Below are positions 45,802 to 57,204 of a stretch of DNA of 64,000 nt, in pieces. This DNA is from Pleurodeles waltl. Its lineage: Eukaryota; Chordata; Amphibia; Caudata; Salamandridae. A program made the position numbers and the translations under genes. Below the pieces are notes generated by a model that saw only the letters and a program-made list of their open reading frames with translations, ran no database searches and had not been told where the DNA came from. The stretch covers positions 823,148,817 to 823,212,816 of the forward strand of contig NC_090445.1 in the NCBI RefSeq assembly GCF_031143425.1, read 5' to 3'. The number at the start of each line of letters is the position of its first letter. Position 1 is the stretch's first letter.

Positions 45802-46880
45802 TATTTCACCAAAAGGGATATTGCGAACAACTGTCTTAGGATGAACACTAGTCGCATGTAAGTTGATATTACATACTGTAGCTTTCCTGAACACTGCACT
45901 TTGTATCCTATTATTTTCCACAAAGAATTGAAGATCCAGAAAGTCTATTATTTCCTTACTGTATTGTTTACTTAATTTGACATTATAAGGATTATCACTG
46001 AGAAAAGCATGATACATCAGAAATTGTTCAACTGTCCCATTCCATAACATAATAATTTCAACTATATACCGCCCCCAGAACACTTTTAAATCTGTCCGGG
46101 GGAGGCATATATGCCCCAGGAGTGCTCTCTTTGGTACCAGCCCATGAAAAGGCAGGCATACGATGGAGCAAACCTCGAAACCATTGCAGTACCCTGCATC
46201 TGGTGAAACCACTTGCCATCATGTAGAAAACAATTTTTTGACAATATGATATCAATCATTTCTAAAATCATATTGTTATGCTCATAATGGTCCGCTGTCC
46301 TGGTATATAAGAAAGACTCAATTGCTCTAATCCCAAATTGTTTTTGCATACAAGTATATAAACTGTTCACATCCATTGTCACAAACATCGGGTCTTCTGA
46401 CCATATGAAATCTTCAAATTTATTGAGTATGTCCTTGCTGTCCTGTATAAAGGACGGTAGGTTAGATACAAATTTCCGTAAAAATAAGTCCACATATTCT
46501 GACAGTATCTCCGTAGGTGAGGAAATGCCATTAATAATTGGACTTCCAGGCGGAAAGTCACCTCCCTTATGTATTTTTGGTAGAATATATATATACATGG
46601 GTATCGAGTGTTCTTGACAAATATATAATTATATTCTTCATCAGTAATAACACAGCTTTCACACCAGTCAGCAAGTTTCATATTGATATATTCATTCAAT
46701 ACTTTTATAGGATTGTCAAGAATATGTTCATATCAGATGGGATCTGAAAGTTGCCTATTTATTTCTCCAATGTAGTCACACTTGTTCATCACAGCCACAT
46801 TCCCTCCCTTATCTACCTCTCTGATCACTATTGTTTGATCAGATTTTAAAGATAAGGCTTTCCTCTATGTTCTGGTTAGA
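45802..46880 (-). pseudogene. PLE2 reverse transcriptase, 5' part, catalytic motif lost
   Basis: Minus strand, two frames. Motifs in order: VIREVDKGGNVAVMNKCDY near 46790-46840, YILPKIHKGGDFPPGSPI, ISSPTEILSEYVDLFLRKF, VTMDVNSLYTCMQKQFGI (46598-46086), then RFAPSYACLFMGW. The frame then shifts, and the active site that should read YxDD reads GRYIVEIIMLW near 46060. After that come IIDFLDLQFFVENNR and HPKTVVRNIPFGEIVR up to the LTR-like insertion. Order and motifs are those of Penelope-like reverse transcriptases. Loss of both Asp residues makes this copy inactive. Confidence 0.85.
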
Positions 46881-47696
46881 TTCCCACCTAAATGTTTTTT
46901 ATTTGTAAATTTCTCCTAGCATATTATACAAGTCCTTTGTCACATTTGTACCAAAAAGATCAATATTGTGATGTGTTATTCCTGCAGTTCGTGGGAGATC
47001 AGAAGGTATTGTAAATGTTATATCCGAGATAGACGCTTTATAGTGTGTCGCACTGAGACCTGATTTAAAAATATTCTGGTGTTGTATATTACTAGACAAT
47101 GGCTGTAATTATGTGAGAACTTGTTGTCTAAATAGCAGTGGGGATATTTTCAATCAGAAATAATGTTGGACAATCATGGGATTATGTGGGGTGGGGAATT
47201 GATAAGGAAGAGACCAAATATTGGCTATTGGCTGTTATAGGGGGGGGGCACTCCTTAATGAAAAAAGAAAAAAGAAAAAATTAATGACAATTTATGTTTT
47301 CTTTTCTCTGTCTATTTATTAATAATGACACTACTGGATTAATAAATATAACTGATAATGGGTGATAATTAGAAGTGAGAATTTTATTTTGAAAAGGTGA
47401 TGTGGTGTCTTTTTCCTAATTTATATGCTTATTTGGATGTACTAAAGGCCACATGGAAAATGATATGATGAATCAATTTGAAGTCAATTAACTAGGTATG
47501 TGTAAGGGGGAGTGTTAAAGCAATCAATCATGAGTTGGCACTTACAAATAGGTGTTGGCCTTCTTAAGGCTATATATTTATATTCTTTTTGTAATTGATT
47601 TTAATTATGTAGTCATTGGTGGGTGTGTTGTTTTACACTAGTTTTGGGTAGTTACAAAAATATTTAAAAAGTCGGGGTTGTTTTTAAATATATTTC

Positions 47697-47720
47697 TTAT
47701 ATATTTTATATATATACATA

Positions 47721-47755
<35 letters not shown>
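47697..47755. repeat. (TA)n-rich simple repeat
   Basis: TATATA tract with interspersed CATA/GTA, within the PLE2 right arm. The left arm has a shorter equivalent. Confidence 0.9.
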
Positions 47756-47759
<4 letters not shown>

Positions 47760-48051
47760 TTTTCTTTGTCCTTTTTCTTTGTGTATATATGTATAATTCT
47801 CGATATATGTCATAATTTTTGGTGATATTGTAATTGTATCTTTTTTATATGTTTTTTATTTTTTATATATGTATATTAAGAGTAGCTTTTTATAAAATTG
47901 AAGTATTCCCTTGTCAGGTTCTTTCCCTTTGGAATAGGGTATTGAGCTATGTGTTTATTTACAATGTTGTGGTTCATTGTCTTCTTTCTGTGAAGTTATG
48001 TTAGTGGATGAAAAGAACTGTATGTGTGAGTCATATTTGTTGTAGTCCAAC

Positions 48052-48084
48052 CCTGAAGAAGTCCTATGTCAAAGGCCGAAACGC
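48052..48084 (+). ncRNA. Hammerhead-ribozyme-like motif in the PLE2 arm
   Basis: CCTGAAGAAGTCC is followed 13 nt later by GGCCGAAACGCGTTGG. The spacing resembles the CTGATGA...CGAAAC core of type I hammerhead ribozymes described in Penelope-like elements. The first box is CTGAAGA, not CTGATGA, and I could not draw a convincing stem III with a cleavage triplet, so it may be inactive or a chance likeness. Confidence 0.3.
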
Positions 48085-48227
48085 GTTGGCTGTTGCTGAT
48101 ATGGATACATGTGTTTTTTAAAAGAAAAAATAAATAAAGATAAGACTTGTATAATATTATACCAAGGAATTGGACATTGAAATATTGTTGATGGTGGTGC
48201 ACTACCGGTGTTCTAAATTCAGTTTAA

Positions 48228-48241
48228 ACACCTGCTTGCCC
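48228..48241. repeat. Candidate target-site duplication of PLE2, right
   Basis: AACACCTGCTTGCC, matching 40254-40266 with one inserted T. Confidence 0.5.
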
Positions 48242-48904
48242 GTACTAGCAGCAATATCAGATGTTTCACAACACTGCACTTGTTCACACTCTGCCTTCAA
48301 TCCCCCCCACATCTTATACCCTCAGTAAAACCCTGTTCCCACAATTAAGATGACAAAGCATCTCATAGCTAATTCAAACTGATGCAAACTAGGGTCCCTA
48401 CCAGCACGTGGACAAGCTGCACACACAAATGTTATTACACTTCAATTGCCGGGACCCACTGGAACTATCACTGATATCTTGCTTTATTGTCTTATGTCAA
48501 ATGTTATTGAAAGTATTTGTTATATGTATACTAAAATCTGATACAAATATTTTTTTTATTCAGTGCAACAATACAGTACATATTGATGCTTTTCTGGTTG
48601 ATTCTGTTCCTGCATATCTGCCCCCATACCTTTGGTAGTATAATTGTGACATGTACAGTAAATGCATCATATGAAATTGAGAATCGTACTGTGTGCCATG
48701 GCATGCTGTCTGTACTGCATGAATTTTAACAAGGGTTTGTGTGGCTGTATGTTCTTACGGATCCCATTCAGAATTGGTATAGTGGCCTTAGTATGTGGCT
48801 GAAGGCTGGTTGTGTCCCCTACAAGAAGGCAGAAAAACTGCTGCTAAACAATACTTGTGACAGATTCACAACTGTGTCTGTAGCTTTACACCAATGCAAT
48901 TGTA
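48242..48904. other. Intergenic stretch, nothing recognised
   Basis: No coding frame or element end. It may be the flanking target DNA of PLE2. Confidence 0.4.
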
Positions 48905-48912
48905 GCTGTCTT

Positions 48913-49491
48913 CAGTGGTGGCTTCTATTAATGACAAGCAGTGGGGCTGGGGTGGGGAGATATGGGATGTGGTGGTAAATAACAAAAAATAAAATAAAAA
49001 AGTACTTTCCTGCCCCTGCCGACCATTGTCTGTGTTCTTCTGCTCAGGTCCCAACTCCCGATTCCCCACGGGCAGGTGCACACTGCGCAGGCTCAGAGAC
49101 ACCAACCAAGACGCTGCTCTCATGCTGATAATACTATTTACCAGCATGAGAGCAGCGTCGTGATTGGGCAGGTTTAACGCTTGCTCAGGGCCTGGGAGCC
49201 TGTGCCTCTTCTCCACCCGCCTGTGCAACACAGCTCTGGTGGAAAGATCTAAGTGCAAGTGCCGGTTTGACCGTCCTTAGACAGCCGGCCAAACCGAGAT
49301 GCGCACTTACCGTGCACACTCCTCCTCCTTCCCCTGCTGACATCATGGCCCTGCCCTAGACTCGGCTGACTCTAGCACTGTAAGAAAAATACAATTGTTT
49401 TATTATTATTTTATTTTTCACGTTTCCCTCATCTGGCTCTCAGCAGGGGGTGGGTTGACGCTCCTCTGTCATAACGGAGGAGGCGCCACTG
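48913..49491. mobile_element. Non-autonomous hAT-like element (579 bp) with perfect 8-bp target duplication
   Basis: The ends are CAGTGGTGGCTTCT and the inverse of CAGTGGCGCCTCCT. GCTGTCTT flanks both sides (48905-48912 and 49492-49499). An 8-bp duplication and CAG-type termini are hallmarks of the hAT superfamily. No transposase is present. A 17-bp-arm hairpin lies inside. Confidence 0.85.
49111..49158. repeat. Perfect 17-bp inverted repeat (14-nt loop)
   Basis: ACGCTGCTCTCATGCTG and its exact reverse complement, inside the hAT-like element. Confidence 0.9.
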
Positions 49492-49499
49492 GCTGTCTT

Positions 49500-51085
49500 G
49501 TTGAAATGTTATAGGTTGATGATCCTCATCTCTGACTGGTCAGTCAAGCCGACGCTGTCCCTCCAGGTGAGGATGCTTCTGTACCACTTGTGCACTCTCC
49601 CTCCCCGCTTCCTGTTCCAGTGTTGATATTAGTTCTGTGCAGTGTGCGTGTGGCAGCACAGCATCAGATGCTGTCACACTGAAGTGCATCTGGCGCTGCC
49701 GCAGTTATTGGCTTTGCCTCATTTCTGTGTTGCTTGCCACATCATCTTCTGTGCCAGGGCATATAGACTGAGGAAGTGAATGTATGCACTGCCTTTTCAA
49801 CAGCACCACAACATCTGGAAAACTAGTGCAAGGCGATATTTAGTGCACCATATTAAAAGTATGTTTATGCCAATAAATTATAGTGCTCGTTATTTTTCAA
49901 CATGGCATCACAATACCCTGCTAGGGGATGGAAATGGCTCACGTAAAGGACTATGTACTCCTTTAATACGAGCTGTGTCATGTGTAGGAGCAGTTACAGC
50001 TCACATCGAGCACAGCTCCTGCCTAACGCCTTGCCCATTGGTGAAAATGCATGCAAACTGAAAATGTCATTCACAACCTGCAAAGAGACAACCTATGATG
50101 TGAAAGTTTTCCTTGCTTGGTGTGTATGTGAGATCTGTTCATGCCCTGGAAGAATGTTAGATATAGCTGTCTCCGTCAGTGCACTCATAGTAACCATTTA
50201 TATAGTGCACAATACAAACTGAATTTTGACACTAGTAATAAGCATATGGTACCACCAAAAGGAGACCTTTATATAATTATTGAATGATACAACATTATAG
50301 TCGTATTGCCCTCTGCCAAGGGCTATTGTGGTTGGTAAAGCCCCTGAACCAACGTTACAGGCCTGAGCCGCAGGCAAGGAACTATGTCTAGGGAGAGGGC
50401 CTTTAGGAACCAGTAGAGCCTGAGGCAAAAGGGTTATAAGGGTATTAGAACATTCCACCCACTGAGGTTATAAGATTCTAAGTTAAAAAGGGAGAAAAAG
50501 AAAGACAAATATTGAAATGCTAGATCAAAAGACTTATAACAACCATTGTAAGCCATGGACCACTTCATTGTATTCATTGGAGCTCCCAACATTCCAGTGT
50601 TCTAATGAGTTAAAACCTGCAGGGTTTCAAACGTGTGTTTTGCAAGTTATATATAACTGTTTTGAAGTGGACACATTACCATCAGCCTGCGGATGGATCA
50701 CTAAACCATCAAACCCTGTAGCTCTTGAACATAAAGGCCACAAATCAGTGAACTACATTCCATGCTCTAAAGGAGGCATACTAACTGTACTTGTTTTAAG
50801 ATACTTCAAACGAGTGACAAGAAATGGAATACATATTACTCCATCTAAGTGCATTAACCACTTGAGTTGACTTACAAATAGTATAAACTTACACTTGTTG
50901 GACACACTTAGTTTTCAACAGCCTTAACCCAAGTGTTTTCAGTGGATGTGTTCTGACACTGACAGTATTTGTTGAGAGACATCCCTTCAGGGATCTCCTT
51001 TTCTGTTTTCCGTCCCCTGGTGTAAAAATCTGGAAGTAGTTAAAAATGAGAAAAAACAAAAATATGGGTGACAGGCTTGGAAGTA
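49500..51085. other. Intergenic stretch, nothing recognised
   Basis: Short open frames only. The segment 50300-50460 has a repeat-like look (GC-rich, distinct from its flanks), but I cannot name a family. Confidence 0.35.
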
Positions 51086-51089
51086 GTGC

Positions 51090-52360
51090 CTGGCTGCGTT
51101 GGGATTTAAAAAGAGGAGCACCAGCTGGAGGACCACATCAGTAGCAAGACAAGGACCACACAAAGAACCAGCAAGATTAGGACCACATAGACCAATACCA
51201 GGTGGACAAGGAGCAGGAAGCCAGGGGCAGAGGACCAGGACCGGTAGGAACAGGAAAAAGAACACTAGGTATGCCAGAGGCACCAAGACCATGGGGACCA
51301 GTACAGGAGGGACAGTTTCAAGAGGATTAGGACTAAAGATACCTGAAGGAGCAAGAACAGCAGGAACAGGACCAGGGCCAGAAGGATCCAGAATAAGGCC
51401 ATGACTAGAGGAGGTACATGAGCAGGAAGGTCAATACCGGGAGAACCAGATTGATCAAGAAGAGAAGGTCCAGAAAGGAACATGGTTCAGATAGGCGAAC
51501 TTGAGAATTGTGACAAAGAGAGCCCAGATAACCTGGGCCAGAAGGATTAGGAAGACCAGAAATATCAGTGACAGGAGGATCAGAACCAGGACCAGGACCA
51601 GAAATACCAGTGTTAGAAGGATTAGGAACGGAGGCAGGGCTAGAAGACAAGGACCAGGACTGAGAAGAACCAGGACTGAGACGACCAGGAGAACCAGGAA
51701 ACAAAAGACCAGAACAATCAGGACATGGTAGATCAGAACCAGAAGCAGTAGAAGGACCAGGAGTAGAGGAGATCCAATAAAAGGAGGAAGAAGACCAGGA
51801 GATTAAGGAGTATGATCAGGTATGCGTGGATAAGGGGAAAAACGAGAAATAAGTGGAAAGATCAAGGCTAATAGGAGGAAGATGGCCAGAATAAGAAATA
51901 AAAAGGAGGACCAAAGATCAGACAAGGGTGATAAGTAGGAGGGCCTGACTGGGATGAGGAAAAGCAAGCAGGGGAGAAGGGCAACTAGGCTGAGGAATAC
52001 GATCAGAGAGATGAAAATAAGAAGGAAGATGAGGAGTGAGTGAAAGAGAAGGAGGAGAACTGAACTGGCGGAAGTCGAGAATCAGGAGAATGATGATAAT
52101 GGTGATGGTGAAGAGGAGGAGTGGGGCCTTGAGGGGAAGAGAAATACAGGAGGGCCAATTAAAGGGCCAAAACTTGGAAGAGGACCAGGAAGAGGTCATC
52201 CAGATGGCTGAGGAGTAGGTATCAGGCTCCTAAGAGGTAGAGGACTATGAGAAAGACCGGAAGGAAAGGAGGACCAGGAGACAGACCTTAAGGAGGAGGA
52301 AGAAGACCTGGACCAGGAGCTGGACCAAACAGAGGAGAAGGCAGGCTAGAAAGATGAGTA
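51090..52360. repeat. Purine-rich, strand-asymmetric block
   Basis: For about 1.3 kb the plus strand is overwhelmingly A and G, with scattered C in AGGACCAGGA-like motifs and AGAAGGA, GAACCAGGA variants. It looks like a degenerate short tandem repeat of AGGACCAG-type units. Both strands have many spurious open frames (Arg/Thr/Gly-rich on plus, Leu/Ser/Pro-rich on minus). Confidence 0.8.
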
Positions 52361-52364
52361 TTCA

Positions 52365-54500
52365 CTTCACGGGGAACCAAGTACCCCATAGTAGCAATTA
52401 ACTCTCTCAGAGTAGCGAAGACAGGCAGTGCAAAGCCTACTCAGGGGAGATGGTGGGCGCTAGTAACCGAGTTTGCTGAAACATCCCAAACAATACTCAA
52501 TAAATCATTGTAGTCAGTGCTTTATTACAGTTTATTACACACTCTATAGAATACTACACATTAATTTATAAATATCTACAAATAGGCATATGGTAATACC
52601 TATGGAGACACCCTCATACCACGTTACACCTTTGACAAGTCCTGAACCCCATAAGCACAATAACCACTACCTACACTAGACACAATATACAGCAGTATCG
52701 TAATAAAAAGGCAGGATTACTGGCTTTGTCAGAAGGCATTAAACCAATACAACACCATTGAATTCAATAGGAATGGTACAAACTTACAATGACATTCATT
52801 AAAGTCTGTCATGACTCACTGTTAATCTTGGGGTAATTAATAAAGCATTTCAAAACATGTCAATGGCCATCATCAAAATATGTAATGATTGACTGTTAAC
52901 TTTCTGCTTCTTAAAACAATCTTGTCAAGATTTTAGTTGAACAGTATAACATTGCATTTTCCATATGGTCATTGTTAATAAAGCATTATCAATTCAATTC
53001 AATGGGTATTCAAGCCTTTCTTCTACTTCAAACATGCTGCCGTGGCAACTTTAGGGCCAACAGCGGTCGGGCCAGGTCTGGACTTGCGCTACCAGACACC
53101 AGGCTTATTCCCAGGGTTCTGACAGTGTGGGTGCCAGGTTCACTTCTGGTACTGCTGGTGTGGACCAGTTTTGTTCCTGGGGACAGGCTGACCACGTTTC
53201 TGGCCTGTAGTGCTTTGGCACTTAGAAAATAAAGAATGCAAAATGAATGTTTTTCAATTGTGCTTAAAAACCATTCATTTTTGCATCTGGGAAATTCCTG
53301 TCTCCTGCAGGATTGCAACAAGCAGTGCTGACCTTCAGGGCTTTAGAGCTGAGGGAGCTGTGAGAGGGTATTCTCTTGCTTGGCTCTGAGGGTCATAAAT
53401 GAGAAGTTCATATATGATAAAGACTCTTCAAAATTCAAAAAAGTGTATTTCTTTATAATGTAATGTTTGCATGCATTTCAGTTAAGTATATTAAATTTTA
53501 CCATTGCATTGAGTGCCAATCTTTAGAAGTGACAAAATCACGAACTTAGAAACATTCACACCCCACCATCACCCTCACAATGATGCGATTATTGAACCAA
53601 GAGGAAAGTCACCTGTCTATTGCCCTCCTATAAGTGGCCTAGTGTTAGTATAGATGGACTAACATTATAACCTTGCCTTGTGCAGAGCACACCCTGAACT
53701 GATGTATTTCAAGGTGCTTTGATGTGATACTAAAGGCAACTGAAGCACTGTGAAAAAAGTAATTGCCTAAGATCACAAAATATGGTCAAGTGGTAGCCGG
53801 GACTGATGCAAGCTTTCCTTGTTTCATGTTGTGTAATTCAACCACTACATGATCATCTCATTATCTTTCTCATTTAGATCAAGGCTCAATGCTTTGTATT
53901 TCATTTATTGAGAAGCTAGATCAGTGCACTGTGTTATGTACATCCGGGCTATACATGTTTCATAACGATTGGTGATAGTTGTGTTTGGGGATGGTGATGT
54001 TTTAATGCAGGGCTGAAAATAAAACACAGAGCAATCATCCTTGGTCAATTCCTTCAGACCATTTCCTCCACATGGCTGAAGTCCTTTATTCATTGTCATC
54101 CATTCTTGAATGAATTCATCCAATGAATCCTCGCCATCCAACTATCTATTCATTGAGCAGTGCAGCCCTGTCTCCAGGCGCCATCTATTCATTTAATGAT
54201 TGGACAAGGGTGTATAATGAAAACTGTGTTGTAAAATGCACTGTATCTGCAATTTGTTAAAAAAATGTCTTGGTGGGAAAACCTCTCCCGTTCCACCTTG
54301 CAGCAGTGAGGCTTGCTCACTGCACTCTCTCACAACATACAGTATGGTCTGCCAAAATTTGCCAGGGCTGCCTTTGGTTACCTGTCCTATATGCAGCAAC
54401 ATCAGCTCTGGAGTCTTAAAAACATTAGAAACCTCTCCTGAGGTTATACATATAACCACCTGGGAGACTTAAGTCGACCTTGGGAAATATTGCTTGGGGC
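52365..54500. other. Intergenic stretch, nothing recognised
   Basis: AT-rich sequence without a defensible gene. A GC-richer patch at 53035-53220 has short frames on both strands that match no family I know. Confidence 0.4.
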
Positions 54501-55108
54501 TGTGGTGGGTGCTGCTGATGAAGCAGACATTTATTAACGCGTAAACGTAGTGTGAAATAATCATGTGTGACTTTAACCGAACTAATAAAGATTGTACGGG
54601 GACAAAATGTGCCCTCAGAGTAGTTTGCCAACATTTATAAGCGTGCTTTGTATAACGTGGTGTATTAGAATTGCACTAATCCGACATAATCGTAAACGTG
54701 TGCTATGATTTGCTTGTTTGAAATGCTTTAGCTTAGCATGACTTTAGCGGAGGCTTTGGCCTAGTTGCCTGGTCTCACGGTTTAGATGCTCGTATTTTTC
54801 CACTGTGCTAATAAACGTGTATTTTTGCTTGAAGCTGTACTTTTCCACAGAAACCGTTCACATGCTTATCTTAAGGTTTCGTGCCAGCCTGGCATATTTT
54901 CTCTTTACTCCAAGGTCGATCTGCAGGTGCGGACAATGGAAGCTCTGAAAGTAAGCTAATTGGCATAAAATGTTGCAACTTGCGTACCCATCTCCAAGGA
55001 TAATGTATGCTTAAGTAAAAGCTTGAGAACTGTCGTTTTTGATTGGACAATTTGAAGCTAACCTATGAACCCTCCAATGGAAGACCCTACTGGATTTGAA
55101 CTATTGTC

Positions 55109-55116
55109 TATAAAAA
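55109..55116 (+). promoter_or_regulatory. LTR TATA box
   Basis: TATAAAAA in the presumed U3, about 770-800 bp ahead of the polyadenylation signals. Transcription would start near 55140. Confidence 0.6.
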
Positions 55117-55902
55117 CCAGGTGCACGAGAAGAAGGTAGCCATTACGCGATATGATTGCCATTGCGCTATCATTTGCCATTATTGGACATCCCGCCATTT
55201 TGTAGACTTCGTAGCTATTATGGCCCACTTTTCTGCGACGCCATTTTGAAAGAGACTTTGATGCTTTCTCTAATCGAGAGAAAGAGACTTTAATGATTCT
55301 TGCCCTAGAGACTTTAACTTTGATCCCTTTGCATGAAGTAGTAGTTTACCTTGCCGCCGTGAGGCAATTGCCCCGTCCACCCTTGCCCCTTTGCCCCGTC
55401 CCATGCTGATCGAAACGGTACCCATGCAGATTGAGAAACGGTACCTGTGAGACAAAGACTTCCTTGTATGCTGATCGTAATTGGTAAATATGAAAGGAAA
55501 TTGTACAATTGCATTGTGTTTCTTTTAGGTAACCAACTGCTGATTTTGATAAGAGCCCTAGTTAGGAGTTTTTTCTAAATTAATGTTGCTAAATTGTTTT
55601 TGCATGAAGTCCCACATGCCGATGCTAATTTGAGGTTAGACGAGGATTCCATATGTCGCACGATGCAATTTGAGATCTTGTTATGCTGACTAAATGTATG
55701 CAATTAGTTCATTACAGATTATCGTATTAGTGATTTGCATTGCTATTATCGAATGCCTTGTGATTCAAATGCTACATAGATTGCACTTGTTTCGCCGTTA
55801 TGGACAGCTATTAATGTTCATATATGTTTATCATTTGGTGTTGAGACACATCTATATTGTGCTAGCTTTGTTAATATAGGGAAATAAAATTCACTAACTT
55901 TG

Positions 55903-55908
55903 AATAAA
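55903..55908 (+). terminator. LTR polyadenylation signal
   Basis: AATAAA followed by a GT-rich stretch (CTGGTGTGGTTATTCC), typical of a cleavage site. A second AATAAA lies 20 bp upstream. Confidence 0.6.
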
Positions 55909-56134
55909 CTGGTGTGGTTATTCCTGACTGAAAGGTCAGGGTTCGCCGAAATGTATTCTGGATTAATTGTCAAGTGTTATGTTGATCAAGGTATTGCCTA
56001 TGTTCGTTATTGATTATTGATTTGATGCAATCGATCGATTAAGAGTACAGAGAGTTCCCACTAAGTCAAAAGATTCATCGGCCTAAAGAGCGTCCGAAAA
56101 CAGGTAAAATTATTAGTACGGACCGCTCTATCAG

Positions 56135-57204
56135 TAGATGGTAGCAGAGGACGGTTACGTCTTTTGGGACCCTGTACTCCTAGAGTACATGGTGTTGAAT
56201 TAACGGTTACGCATTTTGAGACCCCATTCGAGAAGTTGAATTAGATTTTTCTTGGATAAAACAGATTGACAGAATGATGATGGGCTAGGTCCACCGCGAC
56301 TTTCCCGGGATCTCGGAGCTTGCGAATGGAGAGAATGGAGGTGTGGATTCGGCGTTGGCGGTACTAGTGATGGTATGAGTGAAGTTAGGGTTTTGCGCTT
56401 GCACAGCTTATTGCCGCAGGGTGTGTGAAAAGGTTGCGAGGATTTTTCTTTTAGAAGATAGCGGAGGTGCGACTCCGAGTGTAGAAGTAGAGAAGTCGTC
56501 GAACTTCATAGAAGATAGCGGAGGTGCGACTCCGAGGGTGAGAGTAGGGAAGTCGTCGAACTTCATGTGCGTGTGGCGCTTTGTGCATAAAAAGGTCCAC
56601 GTGGTTGTTGTTGTTGAGACGGGCCCTGCGAGGTCAAGAGGCTCCGGAGTATGTTGATCCATGTTGTGGTCTGGGCGGTTTAGTAGGTTGATCGGGCGTG
56701 GTCAACGAGTCGGTATGTGTGTTAGGGAGTGAAAGAAACTTCGACTTCGGGCTTTGACAAGATTCTAAGTGCACTAGAATAGATCATTGACAAGTTGAGA
56801 GTAGGTCTGCGGGTCAGATTTGCTTGAGAACGTGGGGACCGAGAAAGACGGAATAGCGGCCGAGGCTAGTGAAAGGTCCCTAAGGTCCTGAAGCGATTGT
56901 GTTACCCCTCCTGTAGTAAACCGACAGATCTGTTTTAGTTTTTGGTAGCTCGCGATACATGCAAGAAGTTGTTACGAGAGGAGGTGAGTGAAGGAAGACT
57001 AGCCGCGAGGCTTTGTCAGCCGCAGTGTGTGTGAGTGTGACGTCACTAGGAGCCGCGCTGGGATAGGTTGGTTGCAGAGAAGGGTCGCACACGGATTGGA
57101 CGCAGTCCGTGGGGCCCGATTGGAAGGGGAAAGGCAGGTGAAGAGTATTCCGGGAATTAAAGTCACCTATTGATTACAAACTTTGTGAAATAAAAGACGA
57201 GAAA
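56135..57204 (+). other. Retroviral leader (primer-binding and packaging region)
   Basis: A TGGTAGCAGAGGACGG stretch at 56139 could be the primer-binding site, as it begins TGG just after the LTR, but I could not match it to a tRNA. A donor-like CAGGTAAAA lies just upstream (56101). A direct repeat of about 57 bp (56453-56565) follows. No gene is evident in this 1-kb leader. Confidence 0.45.
56453..56565 (+). repeat. 57-bp direct repeat in the ERV leader
   Basis: Two adjacent copies, each with AGAAGATAGCGGAGGTGCGA and GAAGTCGTCGAACTTCAT cores, differing at a few positions. Confidence 0.9.

Larger units (their letters stand above)
46975..48225 (-). repeat. PLE2 right inverted arm
   Basis: Inverse complement of 40290-41520. 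It is the better-preserved arm, retaining CGAAACGCGTTGG where the left arm has a decayed sequence. It also contains a long TA/TATATA tract (about 47697-47755). Confidence 0.85.
40267..48227 (-). mobile_element. PLE2: Penelope-like retroelement with inverted terminal arms (8 kb)
   Basis: A Penelope-type reverse transcriptase and GIY-YIG endonuclease (minus strand) lie between two 1.2-kb arms in opposite orientation (40290-41520 and 46975-48225). A 2.3-kb LTR-like insertion (43477-45796) interrupts the coding region; without it the element is about 5.6 kb. Penelope-like elements are known to carry LTR-like terminal repeats in direct or inverted arrangement. Candidate 13-14-bp target duplications flank it. 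Confidence 0.75.
54660..56134 (+). repeat. 5' LTR of the endogenous retrovirus (approximate limits)
   Basis: A likely U3 begins with TGTATTAG near 54660. A TATA box (TATAAAAA, 55109-55116), two AATAAA signals (55883-55888, 55903-55908) and a possible 3' CA at 56133-56134 follow in the right order. At about 1.47 kb it is long for a retroviral LTR. The 3' LTR is outside the window, so limits cannot be confirmed by comparison. Confidence 0.55.

Noticed and set aside
51099..52199. Arg/Thr/Gly-rich and Leu/Ser-rich open frames
   Set aside because: They arise from the purine-rich low-complexity block.
53035..53320. Possible host gene exon in the GC-richer patch
   Set aside because: Frames on both strands are short, without domain or splice support.
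54505..54560. A second hammerhead-like motif (CTGATGAAGC...CGTAAACG)
   Set aside because: The second core box is GTAAAC rather than GAAAC and no stems could be drawn with confidence; left only as a hint of another Penelope-like terminal fragment.
56139..56156. Naming the tRNA primer of the ERV from TGGTAGCAGAGGACGG
   Set aside because: The sequence did not match the 3' end of any vertebrate tRNA I could recall, so no primer is assigned.
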